A stretch of DNA of 64,000 nt. It comes from Stereocaulon alpinum. Lineage: Eukaryota > Ascomycota > Lecanoromycetes > Lecanorales > Stereocaulaceae. The stretch lies in NCBI GenBank assembly GCA_018257865.1, contig JAEUBA010000107.1, positions 1-64,000 of the forward strand, given 5' to 3'. The position numbers and the translations under genes are program-made. Under the pieces are notes generated by a model. It made no database searches. It was not told the origin of the DNA and worked only from the letters and a program-made list of their open reading frames with translations. Position 1 is the stretch's first letter; every line of letters begins with the position of its first letter. Below, in pieces: positions 46,670 through 57,544 of this stretch.

Positions 46670-47567
46670 GTGACGATAACACCCGGCACCTCTGCCGAGT
46701 ACACTAGAAAGAAATTCATCATATTCACGACAATCTACATTCTTATACAGATATTATGCATCGCATTGAGATATGTCGCACGTTATATGGTCGAAGGACC
46801 TGGGCCTCGACGATGCCATGGTTTTGACGTCGCTTGCAATGCAGTCATGCATGGCCGGTGTGAAAACTGGTTAACAATTGCTCCGTGTCTGCTGAACTTG
46901 GAAAGATTATGCAGGTGCTGTCAAGAATGCGGGATTCGGAAACCATATGTACTTAATGGAAGGGTAAGATCCTGGAATGGTAGTACTATGGGGTGAGATA
47001 CCTTGTCGCGATCTCAACGTTCTACTTCGCCGATGTCCATATACCTAAGCTTGTTATACTGGCAATTCATCGTCGACTGTTTTCAATAGTAGACAGTCGG
47101 ATTACCATGCATGCTCTCATAGGGGAGCCGATCGTATTGACTATCACTTTCTTGACAGGAAGCTTGTAAGTATTTGCCATATCAGATATTACAAAATATG
47201 GCTGATGAGCATACATACAGTGGTCCCATTCCTCAATGATACGCTACGCAATATCTTTCCCGCGCAACTCCTTTACCAACGGCGAATAGGCCGCCGTGGA
47301 TATGATTATTTGAGCCCAGTGGGGCAATACGTGTACCTCATCTCCGCCTGCTTAGTCACCTACTGGGCGTTACTTGAGCTTGTTTATCGCAAAGGACTTC
47401 TAGAGAAGCTGACACGCAACTCGGACACGGGAAAGACGATGAAATCAAATGACACGAGCGGGCACAGCGATGGCATTGCTTTGAGACCTAAAGTGGAGCC
47501 TAGGTTTATATTGGCTGGGCACTGTTTTTGTAGTGGATGCAAGAATCGTGGTCATGAGGAATGTTGA
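46670..47567 (+). pseudogene. Decayed fungal rhodopsin-like multi-pass membrane protein
   Basis: Segments in shifting plus-strand frames read like the fungal-specific rhodopsin/PTH11-type integral membrane family. A first helix (FIIFTTIYILIQILCIALRY) is followed, one base out of frame, by LGLDDAMVLTSLAM, the expected LDDxxxxxA block. An intron-like piece (GTTAAC to ATGCAG) leads to AVKNAGFGNHMYLM, then after another break YLVAISTFYFADVHIPKLVI. A last part contains VYLISACLVTYWALLELVY. No ATG starts the first segment cleanly, and at least two frame breaks cannot be removed by normal-sized introns, so I call it a pseudogene. A mis-modelled intron-rich gene is the alternative. Confidence 0.5.
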
Positions 47568-48859
47568 CGTGGGCCACGGTGCGTACGCTGGGACTAAAAA
47601 CTTTATGATCGAGCCTGAACTATCATGATAGTCTTTGGCAAGGCCTTTTCGTCATTTGTGCACGCTGATGCAGATACAAGGATGCTTAGACAAGCATCAA
47701 TCGGTCCTGCCGGGGTAAGCAAATCCAACTCAGACAGGATGAAAACCGACCTAGGAGGTGTTAGGCATCATTTGTTTCATTATGGCTGCTTCTGGGAAAG
47801 ACGTGCTGCAATGAAAAGCTTTGTTGTCCAACTGTGTTGGGTTCTGATCCACGTGGCTGAAGCTGTAATGGGTATGATGGGCTGTACTGGGGTAAGAAGT
47901 ATTAGAATAGGCTTATTCGGTATGATGTCATAGGAACCTCTTGTAGGTAACGATGCAGCTTGATTGACCAGCAGTAGCTATGTATTAGACTGCTTGGTGT
48001 TGCATTACATACAGAGGAAATAAAGGAGAATTTCTGCTACATATGAAAATTCTGCCTGTGGGCCACTAGCGGCCGATCATGTCCAAGATCGCTCTAGCGG
48101 CTGATCATTGCCAAGACCGCCAAGCCTGCAAGCCATAGAGCGAATATTCAACAAGAAGGACACCAAAAGAGTAGATTTGCGCTAAAAGATCGTTGCACAA
48201 TATTCAGCCCTAAGTCTGGTCTCCGTGGAGTTTCCTGGAACATACCCTACACTCTGGGTGGGGTTCGTGAAGGTCTTTCTTTCTAGGGATCATCTTAGGC
48301 GGGTTGCACCCTGCGATGGAAGAGTCACAAGCTCGATTTGCTATGGTAGGTGGTCCGCTATTCGATCCTCCCCGCCAGCAACTGCCTAGGGGACTGCTAC
48401 ACGGCGTCGTCTCAAGCTATGGCTAAGGCTAACGTCTTTGCACGCTAGATCCATTAGTACTTGTACAGACTTTTCGTGCGATCCTCTATCATCTTGACCT
48501 GTGCTATTTTGTCAGCTTATGTTCCAACTCAAGGTAAAGCGTTTAAGCGTTAGCGCAGATTTAAGTAGATACCTTATCGGGGATACTACCCCGTAGACGC
48601 CGCTTGCTAGCTACTACTAGCTACTGGATAGTAAGTTCTGATATATAAAACTGTCAGACTACTGCTAATAGGAACACTTCGGTATAGATACGAATCCTAT
48701 AGGAGGGTGTCGAATCCTATCGTGTTACAGCGTCTTAAGCGGTCAAGTAATCTCCTAGACCAGCTATATAGTAGATAAAGTCAGCCCTAGATCGATATAC
48801 GTATACTTGGAACAGTGACTCTCAGTACTAACTATTCCTACATTTCACTCAGCGCGGTT
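47568..48859. other. Intergenic transition into the right RIP block
   Basis: Normal CA/TG content to about 48450, then increasing TA richness to about 48860. The frame 47625-47933 lacks domain features. No gene seen. The boundary is less sharp than on the left. Confidence 0.55.
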
Positions 48860-50870
48860 TGGCTGGAATACTCCTATAATACTAATATATTTTAAGATTG
48901 CGGTATCGAAAATAGCACCGGAAACACTATTATAACTATTAGAATACGAATTACCGTGTATCCGGATAAATAGAGTCTCGACCAATATCCTCGGAATAGT
49001 CGGCTAGAGTACCTTATCTAGATATAGAGAACCCCTATAATATACCTATTAAGAAGCTAATTACGTACCCTTTCTAAATAACTAACCTAGCTTATCTACT
49101 ATAAATAAGTCTTTCCCTATCTTTTCTTATAAAATAGTTTAAGACTACTATAATATAACCCTTTACCTACAATAATATCGAGACTATTTGGAAAGTTAGC
49201 TTACGATTAAACGGTAGCTTTAGTAACTAGAACTTGTAACTATACTAGAGGGTTCTTATCGTAAGTTTATTCTATCCCTTCTTATTAGTAGTAAGATAGA
49301 TTTTAAACGTATACTCTAATATTAAAAAGTTTAGTTTCGACGTCGAAACTAAAGCTAATTAGTCTAAATTAGGGCGGGTAATTAGGTAATCCCGCGTTTT
49401 AAACGCTAAACCTAAAAGTTTTCTACGCCGAACCCGAACGAAGATTTAGCAGTAACTGCAAGCTATAATTTTTAGATTTCTAAATAAGTAGTTTATACTC
49501 TCCTCCCTTCGAAGATAATCCTTCCCTTAATCTAGAATACGGCCCTATCTATCCCGTCTTTAGGGGGATCGGCCCTAAATATACTACTTCCCCCCTAATC
49601 GCCCTTAATCGGTATTATTTTTCCCTAGATTCCCTACCCCTATCTACGCGCCCCTATATTTACCCTAAATTCCCTATAATTCCTATTTCCTACTATTTCT
49701 AATTCCTATTATCTTTTCTAATTCTTAACTACTTAACCTATCTACTATCCTCTATACTTAATCCTTAACTCTGTAACTTTAACTACGATCCGCCCTAATT
49801 ATAGATATTTAGTATAAAATACTACCGCTTAGCTTTAATATTATTATACCTAATTCCTACCCCCCTATAATCGCCCTAACTTAGAACTTTTTACCCCCTT
49901 TTCTCGTCTACTACCTATAATAGCGCCTCCTCCTCTATACTAAGTATAGCTATTTCTATACTAAAAAGACGGTTATCTAGTATATTAAGAGGTTATACGT
50001 TAGATTATATAACGCCCTAGCTATTACCGTAAAAGAACTCTTCCGGTATATTAGGTAACTTAGTCTAATCTACCTTAAAAGCGACTAGATACTATTATAT
50101 AACCTAATTCCGCTAATTCTAAAGCTAGGCTAACTACTTATAGGTCTTACGTATACCTTCTAAGAGTATACCTATTAGACTAAATCTAAAAAGACCTTAA
50201 CTAACTACCTATACTAAGAATATAATTAGGATAGCTTAAATAACTATTATAACCCTAATTAGCCTTAACTATACGCGATTAGACCTATATAATACCTATT
50301 TATATATAGAAACCCTACCCTAAACGTATAGATCCTTATAGACTATAACGGACTACTCTATAAGCTTTAGCCTACTTAATATAGTAAGTAACTAGACCCT
50401 TATTAGCTACCTACTAGCTACTATAGTATTTTACTAAACTAACCGCCTCTACTAAGACCGTCTACTCCCCCTCTATATACCTAATCGCCTTGCTAGACTC
50501 CTTCGACGGTACTAAATTCGTAGTACTCCCTACCGAAAGATCCTTAGCTCCGGTATATAGGCTTAGATATAATATTCCCTATACTAAAGAGGTGCTGGAT
50601 CTAGCAGAGTAGTCTATTAATAATACGGATCTACCCTAATTATATCCGTTTAATACTGCGTAGCGGTAAGAAGATTTTATTAGGGAAGTCTAAGTTAGGT
50701 CTAGTAGTAATAACGGATAAATTAGAGTAGATCCTTAGACTAGTTAAGAAGGCGGTAGTTATTTTAATACGTTAGGCCTATAATTATATTAAAAATACTA
50801 TATAGTACGCCCGTACGAAGGTAACCAGCTTCGTACGAATCTAACGTAATAGCCGTATTTTTCGCCCCCT
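48860..50870. other. RIP-mutated repeat sequence of unknown type
   Basis: Strong CA/TG depletion and dense stops in all frames. I could not find RT, integrase or transposase motifs. A perfect 24-bp palindrome lies at 49330-49353 (centre TTCGACGTCGAA). It is probably a very old transposon, but the class is not resolved. Confidence 0.6.
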
Positions 50871-51355
50871 TATTACGGGTCTAGGCGTGATAAGGAATAT
50901 ACTAGGCGGAGTAACCTAGGGACCGCTATTATATAACTAGTCGTAGTACTTATAGTAATTATAGGGTATAACTACTACGCCTATAGCGACTAGTCGTAGT
51001 AATTATACTAGTTATAGGATATAACTAAGGCGTCTTAGGAGAGTATTGTTAGGGAACGGGACGTGGATAAGGTATTCTTAATTCTATGGCAAGGACTTAG
51101 GTACAGGAGTAAGCTAAGATAAAAGACGAGGAATTAGAAATAGGACGGGGGCAGTAGCTCTATATATAGGAGCCACTAGAACTTAATTCCTAATAGGGTA
51201 ATCTCGGCTAGACTAGGCTAGGTCTACCAAGGCTCGATGTTAACTAAAGTTAACATTAGACTCAGGGGCCCTTGGTGGTAATATAGTAGATATAGCTTGT
51301 AAGGCTATACTATAACAAGTATAGGGCTCTTCCCTTAAATATATAAGGATAGGCT
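50871..51355 (+). repeat. Old LTR, split by two later insertions
   Basis: Starts TATTACGGGTCTAGGCG and matches the LTR at 1504-1840. It is interrupted at 51047-51317 by a solo LTR and resumes at 51323 with CTTCCCTTAAATATATAAGG. It is cut again at 51356 by a minus-strand gypsy element. No polypurine tract precedes it, so it is a solo or 5' LTR. Confidence 0.75.
51047..51317. repeat. Solo LTR (271 bp) with TSD AGTAT
   Basis: Starts TGTTAGGGAACG and ends CTATAACA, with AGTAT on both sides (51042-51046 and 51318-51322). It keeps many CA and TG dinucleotides (for example ATGGCAAGGAC), unlike everything around it, so it is younger or escaped RIP as a single copy. It has no interior and no partner in the window. 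Confidence 0.85.
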
Positions 51356-51599
51356 TATTAGGGGCCGGCCTAGAGCGAGTTAATAGGGGTGTTATTAGAC
51401 TAGGAGAATATATCTAAGGAAGGAAAGCTATGTATATAGAGCGTGTATATAATATATTAGGGACGTAGCTTAGTAGGCGCTAAGGCTAAAGAGGCCTAGT
51501 ATTAAGCCTAGGCCGAATCTAGGCTAAACCTAGGCTAAGGTGTATAAATACTAGTAAGTAATAAAGGACTAGTAAGTAATAAAAGGCTAGCCCGTAATA
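51356..51599 (-). repeat. 3' LTR (244 bp) of the minus-strand gypsy element, mosaic
   Basis: Read on the minus strand it begins TATTACGGGCTAGCC and ends GGCCCCTAATA. Its last 70-odd bases match the LTR of the nested element at 6578-8746. Its inner TTACTAGTCCTTTATTAC and CCTTAGCCTAG words match the 328-bp LTR at 56480. It thus combines parts of two families. Confidence 0.85.
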
Positions 51600-51924
51600 T
51601 TACTCCCCCCCTTAAGAAAGTATCGACCCTAATACGTGCAAGTAGTCTCCTATTAGCTAGGATTACTAGGTTTTCTAAGGTAGCAGCGGTAGAAGTCTGC
51701 GATAATATCAGCCGTATATTCGAATTTATTATTATCTACGTTATACTATTAACGATCTAGTTACTCCTTATCCTCTTATTAGATATAAAACTGTAATCGG
51801 CGCTTCTTCCCTATCTAGTAGGTATCCAAAATTTTATTTAGTTCCTATTTGTTTTCGTCGTCGACGATTATCGGCCCTAGAGGTTCGATACGTTATTTAG
51901 GTAGGGGATTATTAGCAGCCTTAC

Positions 51925-52034
51925 TATAAGCTCCTGCTACTGCGCCAAAGCGCTAGGGTAAAAGACTTGATACGGGGGTGTTACGCGCTAGGCAGTAACC
52001 CCCTAATAGGGTATATATAGCCGTAGGCCTTACA
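51925..52034 (-). repeat. Solo LTR of the TRIM element
   Basis: The reverse complement matches the 110-bp LTRs at 56957 and 57434. The flanks CTTAC (51920-51924) and CTTAT (52035-52039) differ by one C-to-T change, as expected of a target duplication hit by RIP. It sits inside the 3' region of the minus-strand gypsy element. Confidence 0.88.
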
Positions 52035-55000
52035 CTTATATAATAGGCTTAGGTAGAACTCTTTATAAATCCGTATACTCTTTAGAAGGTCTAGGCGGTA
52101 GGAGTACCCTTTTTTTTTAAGAATTTTATATAGTCCTAGTATTTTATTATCTAGCTTTTTACTCAGCTGTACTGTAGTAATATTCTTACTATTTAGGAAG
52201 ACTAAATCTCCTACTTCGTAGGATACGTTAGATTAGTAGTAATTCGCTTAGTCCGTTATACGTTTACGGCTCTAGGCGGACTGCTCCTTAATAAATTCTA
52301 ATATATCTACTATTTTATCTATAATATCGTTTACCTTAGCAGCCTGCGTCCTTTCTTAGGCGGAAGGGCTAGGCTCTACTAGCGGCGAGAAAGATATATA
52401 AGGATAGAAGCCTTTATTAGCGAAGAAAGGAGATATACTAGTAGTATTAGCGATAGTATTATTATTAGCGAATTCTACGATAGGTAGCTAACAGACCTAA
52501 TCGTCCTATATATAGGAATAGTATATCCGTAGTTACCGCTCGATATCCTAATTAGCCCTTTCGGTTTACCTATTAGTTTCTAGGTAGAATACTATAGATA
52601 GCTTTACCTTAATTCGTAATCGCTTATATAAGGCCTTCTATACTAATAAGACGAACTGTAGGCCTCGGTCTAATACTATTAAATTAGGTAGACCGTAGGT
52701 ACGGAAGACGTAGTTAAGTAAGATATCTACTATAGCTTCTATAGAGGTTCCTTCGTTAGTAGCTATATATAGGGCGTAGTACCGTTCCTTAGTAAGGCGG
52801 TCTACTAGTATATAAATAGTATTATAATTACTAGATATTAGGAGACCGGTGATAAAGTCTATTAAGATATCCTACTAACGCTATTCTAGAGTCGGTAGGG
52901 GTTATAGGAGTCTGTTATACTAATCTCTTAGTACCTTACTTCTTTAGCACGTATAGTAGTTATAGATATAGCGTACTACTTCCTCTTTTATACCTAGCTA
53001 GTAGAATTAATACTTTAGAATCTCTAGTATATAGTCTCTTCCTAGGTGACCGCTTATAGGGAGATTATAGCTTTCCTCTATAAGTTCGATATAAAGCTTT
53101 AGTAAAGCGGGGACCTAAAGGTATTCTTTATAGAAGAGGGTATAATAGCGTTAGGAGTAGTACCTTAGATTAATACCCTTAAAGATCTAAGTAGGATTCT
53201 TCTTAATAGCTTCTCTTAGCTGGGTGTAGTCCTTATTATCCTAATTAGCTAATATAATTCTAGTATAGAGAGATAAGTCCTTATTTATTAGTATATTAAT
53301 TTGCTCCTCTATAGGCTTACCCCCCTCCTTAGCTTCTTAGTCTGCTGAGAAGGTTAGATTATAACCTTAGAAACACTTAGGTAATAGTAGTATACGATAT
53401 TAGTACTTTAGACGTAAGTCGTCCTTATCCGTAGGTACTGAGTTTAGTAACCTAGTTAGGGTATCTACTTTTCTATTTAACTTCCTAGTACGGTATATAA
53501 TTTTGAAGTTATAGTCTACTAACTTCTCAGCCTATCTAGTTTAACGGCGGGTAAGCTCTTTAGTTTATATAAAGTACTCTAAGCTTTTGTAGTTAGTAAA
53601 GATCTAAATTAGGATATTAGTTAACTTAAGTTTAGGGCGCTAGTATTCTAGGTATTAAACTATCGCTAGTAGTTCCTTATTATAAATCTCATAGTTATAT
53701 TCTGCTGGTAGTAAGTTCTAATTATAGAATACTACTAGGTATAGTACTCTATCGTCGTCCGCTTGCGATAAAACTCTACTATTAATATAGTCTAAGGAGT
53801 CTATCTCTAGTACCGCTAGTTAAGATCTTTCGTAGTACCTTAGTACTAGGGTATTAGTTACTAGATCCTTTATCTCTTTAAAGGCTAATTAATATACTTC
53901 GGACTAACGGAATAGGTAATCTTTTTTAGTAAGCGCTACTAGTAGCTTTACCGTTTTTAAGAAGTCCTTAATAAATTAATAGTAGAAGTTATAAAAGCTA
54001 ATAAATACTTATACCTCCTTTAGGTAGGTAGGGGTCTCTTAGTTAGCGACTACCTTAACCTTATTAAGGTCTATCCTTAGTCCGCTAGTAGATACTATTA
54101 GGCCCAAAAACTTCGTTTCTTATATATAGAACTCGTAATCATCGATATCTACTTAAAGGCCTACTTCGCGTAGTTATATAAGGACCTTTCTAATATATTC
54201 TTAGTACTCCTTCTTAGTCTTACTATAGATTAGGATATTATCTAAGTATACTTAGCAGAAGTCGTTAAGGTATTTAAATAAGGTATCGTTTATATATTAC
54301 TAGTAGGAGGTGAGACCTCCGGTTAGTCCGAAAGGTAATATATAGTATTTAAAGGCTCCGAAAGAAGTAGTAAAGGTACTAAGGTCTTTACTATCTAGAT
54401 ATATTCTAAGCTTATTAAATATAGTAATAATATTAAGCTTAGTAAGGTATTTATAACCTATTATATAAGCTAATACTTCTTTAATTAAGGGTATAGGATA
54501 GCGGTTTCGAATTATTATTATATTAAGTCTATAGTAGTCTACGTAGAATCTTAAGCTACTATCCTTCTTCTATACGAATAGTATAGGGGACGTATATAGT
54601 ATAGTACTTAGTAATATAAAGCTCTTCTTTAGGTTCTCTTTAAGGTATTCCTTCACCTTTTATAGCTTAAAGCCTAATATTAGGTATAGTTAGCTCTGCG
54701 ATAGCTTCTTCTCTAGCTCTAGCTTAATTTTATAATTATACGGTCTATACGGGGGGAGCTCTTTTACCTTATCTTTATCGAAGATATTAATTAAGTCGTA
54801 GTATTCCTTTAGGAGCTTCTTCTTAATATCGTCCTTAGTATAGATAGTAGTCTCGCGTATTACTTCCGTAGGGACGTCTTTCCTTAGTTTACGTTCTATT
54901 CTAGTAAGGGTTATAGAGAAGTACTAAACTTAATACTTCTTTAGATTCCGAGCTAGTAGGTAGAAGGCTGCTATACTAATTTAACTAATATCTAACTCCT

Positions 55001-56479
55001 TATTTTCTTTAGGCGTAGGAGGAGTAGGCTAAGGGGTGCTAACCTTCTTTAGTTAGGGTTTTGCTATAGCGATCTTAGTTAGCTTTACTAGCTTAGAGGT
55101 AGTTAATTTCGCTTTAACTCCTAGACTAGATATAGGCGGCTTAGGCGTAGGTATACTAGTATAGTCGTAACGTCCTAGTATAAATATAATATAATTATCT
55201 ACTATATCTAGTAGGACCTGATACTTATTTATCTACGGTTTACTAAGGATAATATATTAATTACCTAAGTCGGTAATAAGTATTAGTACTATAGATTCTA
55301 GGTGATCGTATACTTATATAGAAGGATAGATAGCGTAGGTAATAGGCTTCCTTCTTATCTTACTATTATACCCGTAAAGGTATCGGGGTTTAGAGAGGGG
55401 AATAGGGATAATATTAAGGGTATTAGAAAGGATTTATACTTCTTTTTTATTAATAAATAAGTATATAGTAGTACTAGTATTAGTAAGAGCTTTTAATTTA
55501 TATTCCTTATCCTAAGTTATTAAGGTAATAGGATATATAAATAAACGCCTGTTAAAGGGATTATAGAATTCTACGGATAATAAGAATAGTAGGTCCTTAG
55601 GGGCGACTTCCCTAAGGACGGCTAGTTTTCCGAATCTAATAACTCCTCTACTTCTTTAGTATTACCAGCGTCTTCGTCTTCGCTCCTAACTTCCCGTACT
55701 ACCTCGTAGAGACGCTCTAGGTACGCAGCTATAAAGTATCCCTCCTTATTATAATAGAAGCACTTCGCCTTCTCCTTTAATATAGGACGTTTATCTTTAT
55801 AGGTCTTAGATAGGGCTAAGGCCTTAGTAGAGCGTCTCTTCGCTAGAATAGTATATATAGGGGATAAGGTATAAGTAGTCCTTTACAGCTGGGTAGTTAT
55901 AGTTTAGGTAGGAGAAGTATAAGCTATAAATCTACTAATAGACGCTACCTTCTAATCTCTTATCTTATTTATAGCGCGTTGCTGGCGGTTAACCGCTTAG
56001 TAGAGGTTAGTAAGTTACTTTAAGGTCTTAAATTCTATAGGAGAGGCAGCGATAGAGTTTTATAAGCGTTTAGTAACTTTATCCTTCAGCTTATTAATTA
56101 TAGCTTCCTTATCTATCTTTAGGTAATTTATAAATATACGGAAGCTAGAGTAGAAGCTAGTAAAGGAATTAGTACCTTTCTATTTTAGTTTCCTAAATCC
56201 TTAACGTATATTATCCTTCTTATACGGATCGCCTATAATATTATTAAGGTTTAAAATACCTCTTCTACGCTAGTAAAGTAGCTGGGGTCGTTAGTATAGT
56301 ACGCCTAGATATATTATACTACTATACTACTAGTATAGGAGATTATATAAATTACTTTCGCTCTCTCGTCTATAAAGTAATCCTAGTTAATAGTAAGTTT
56401 ATCCTAGTTTTATTAGGTCTAATTTTTGAGGGAAACCTTACTATTAACTTCTATAAATAGTAGGGGGTCGGGTACTTTC

Positions 56480-56807
56480 TATTACGATCCTAATCTAGGG
56501 GTCTTTAACACCTTACTAGTCCTTTGTTACTTGCTAGTGTTTATACACCTTAGCCTAGATTCGGCCTAGGTCTAGCTTAGATTCGGCCTAGGTTTGGCCT
56601 AGGTCTAACGCTAGCCCCTTTTAGCTTTAGCGTAGCGCTTAACTAGCGCTAGGGGTATTTAGGCCTACGAGCTCCTAAGCTTTTACTTCTTTTCTTCTTT
56701 ATCCTATTTTCTAGATACTAAGTATAGCCTATTAGCTAAATCCTAATATAAGGTAGTTTTCTTTAAAGCTGCCTTCTCCTACGATTACCTCTAAGCGAGC
56801 TATAATA
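56480..56807 (+). repeat. 5' LTR (328 bp)
   Basis: Begins TATTACGATCC and ends GAGCTATAATA. It contains internal repeats of the words TAGATTCGGCCTAGG and CTAGTCCTTTRTTACT. Differences from the 3' copy are transitions. Confidence 0.93.
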
Positions 56808-56956
56808 TAAAATAGGACTAATACCCCCTCTACTATAAAGCGTCGTATCTTACCCGTTCTTCTAGACTAAGGCTAAGCTTAGCGAGCTACCTATTAATAA
56901 AGAGTACTACCTACTTAATAAGTAGGTACCTACTAATTAAATAATTAGTATATCCT

Positions 56957-57544
56957 TATAAGGCCTACGGCTATATATACCCTATTAGGGGGTTACTGCT
57001 AAGCGCGTAATACCCCCGTATTAAGTCTTTTGCCCTAGCGCTTTGGCGCAGTAGTAGGAGCTTATAACTGTGTTACGCGCTTACCCTAGGGCCGCAGTAG
57101 CTTATTAACTAGGTCTGAGTACTATCCCTCTAAGGGTAACGCGGGGTTGACGTACTCTATACGGCGTAGAGGGTCGGGGTTCGAATTACGCTATATATAT
57201 GATTGCGAGCGCCTGTCGCCTAAACCTACCTGCTTCGGCAGTTAAGGGCCCGTAGTGCTTAGCGCCTGCGTCGCCTAAACCTACCTACTTTAGCAGTTAA
57301 GGGCCCGCAGTGCTTAGCGCCTGCGACGCCTAAAACCTACCTGCTTCGGCAGCTAGGGCCCGCAGTGCTTAGCGCCTACGAGGTACCTGTACCCTAGATC
57401 TTAGGGGACCAAGATTCTAGGAAGGGGGATAGTTATAAGGCCTACGGCCATATATACCCTATTAGGGGGTTGCTGCCAAGCGCGTAATACCCCCGTATCT
57501 AAGTCTTTTGCCCTAGCGCTTTGGCGCAGTAGTAGGAGCTTATA
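56957..57544 (+). mobile_element. TRIM (588-bp terminal-repeat retrotransposon in miniature), TSD ATCCT
   Basis: LTRs 56957-57066 (110 bp) and 57434-57544 (111 bp) are flanked by perfect ATCCT copies (56952-56956, 57545-57549). A purine tract (AGGAAGGGGGATAG) precedes the second LTR. The 367-bp interior codes for nothing. It contains a tRNA B-box-like word (GGTTCGAATTA, about 57179) and three 53-55-bp tandem units. It is much less RIP-mutated than its host element, so it is a later arrival. Confidence 0.93.
57209..57377 (+). repeat. 53-55-bp tandem repeat, three copies, in the TRIM interior
   Basis: The word GCGCCT recurs at 57209, 57262, 57317 and 57372. Each unit carries CCTAAACCTACCTGCTTCGG and AAGGGCCCGCAGTGCTTA-like segments. 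The unit contains short inverted words (CTGCTTCGGCAG) able to form a small hairpin. Confidence 0.88.

Noticed and set aside
47625..47933. 102-residue plus-strand frame
   Set aside because: No domain, signal or splice evidence; it lies in the transition to the repeat block.
57150..57200. A tRNA gene in the TRIM interior
   Set aside because: Only a B-box-like word is present; no cloverleaf or acceptor stem could be drawn.
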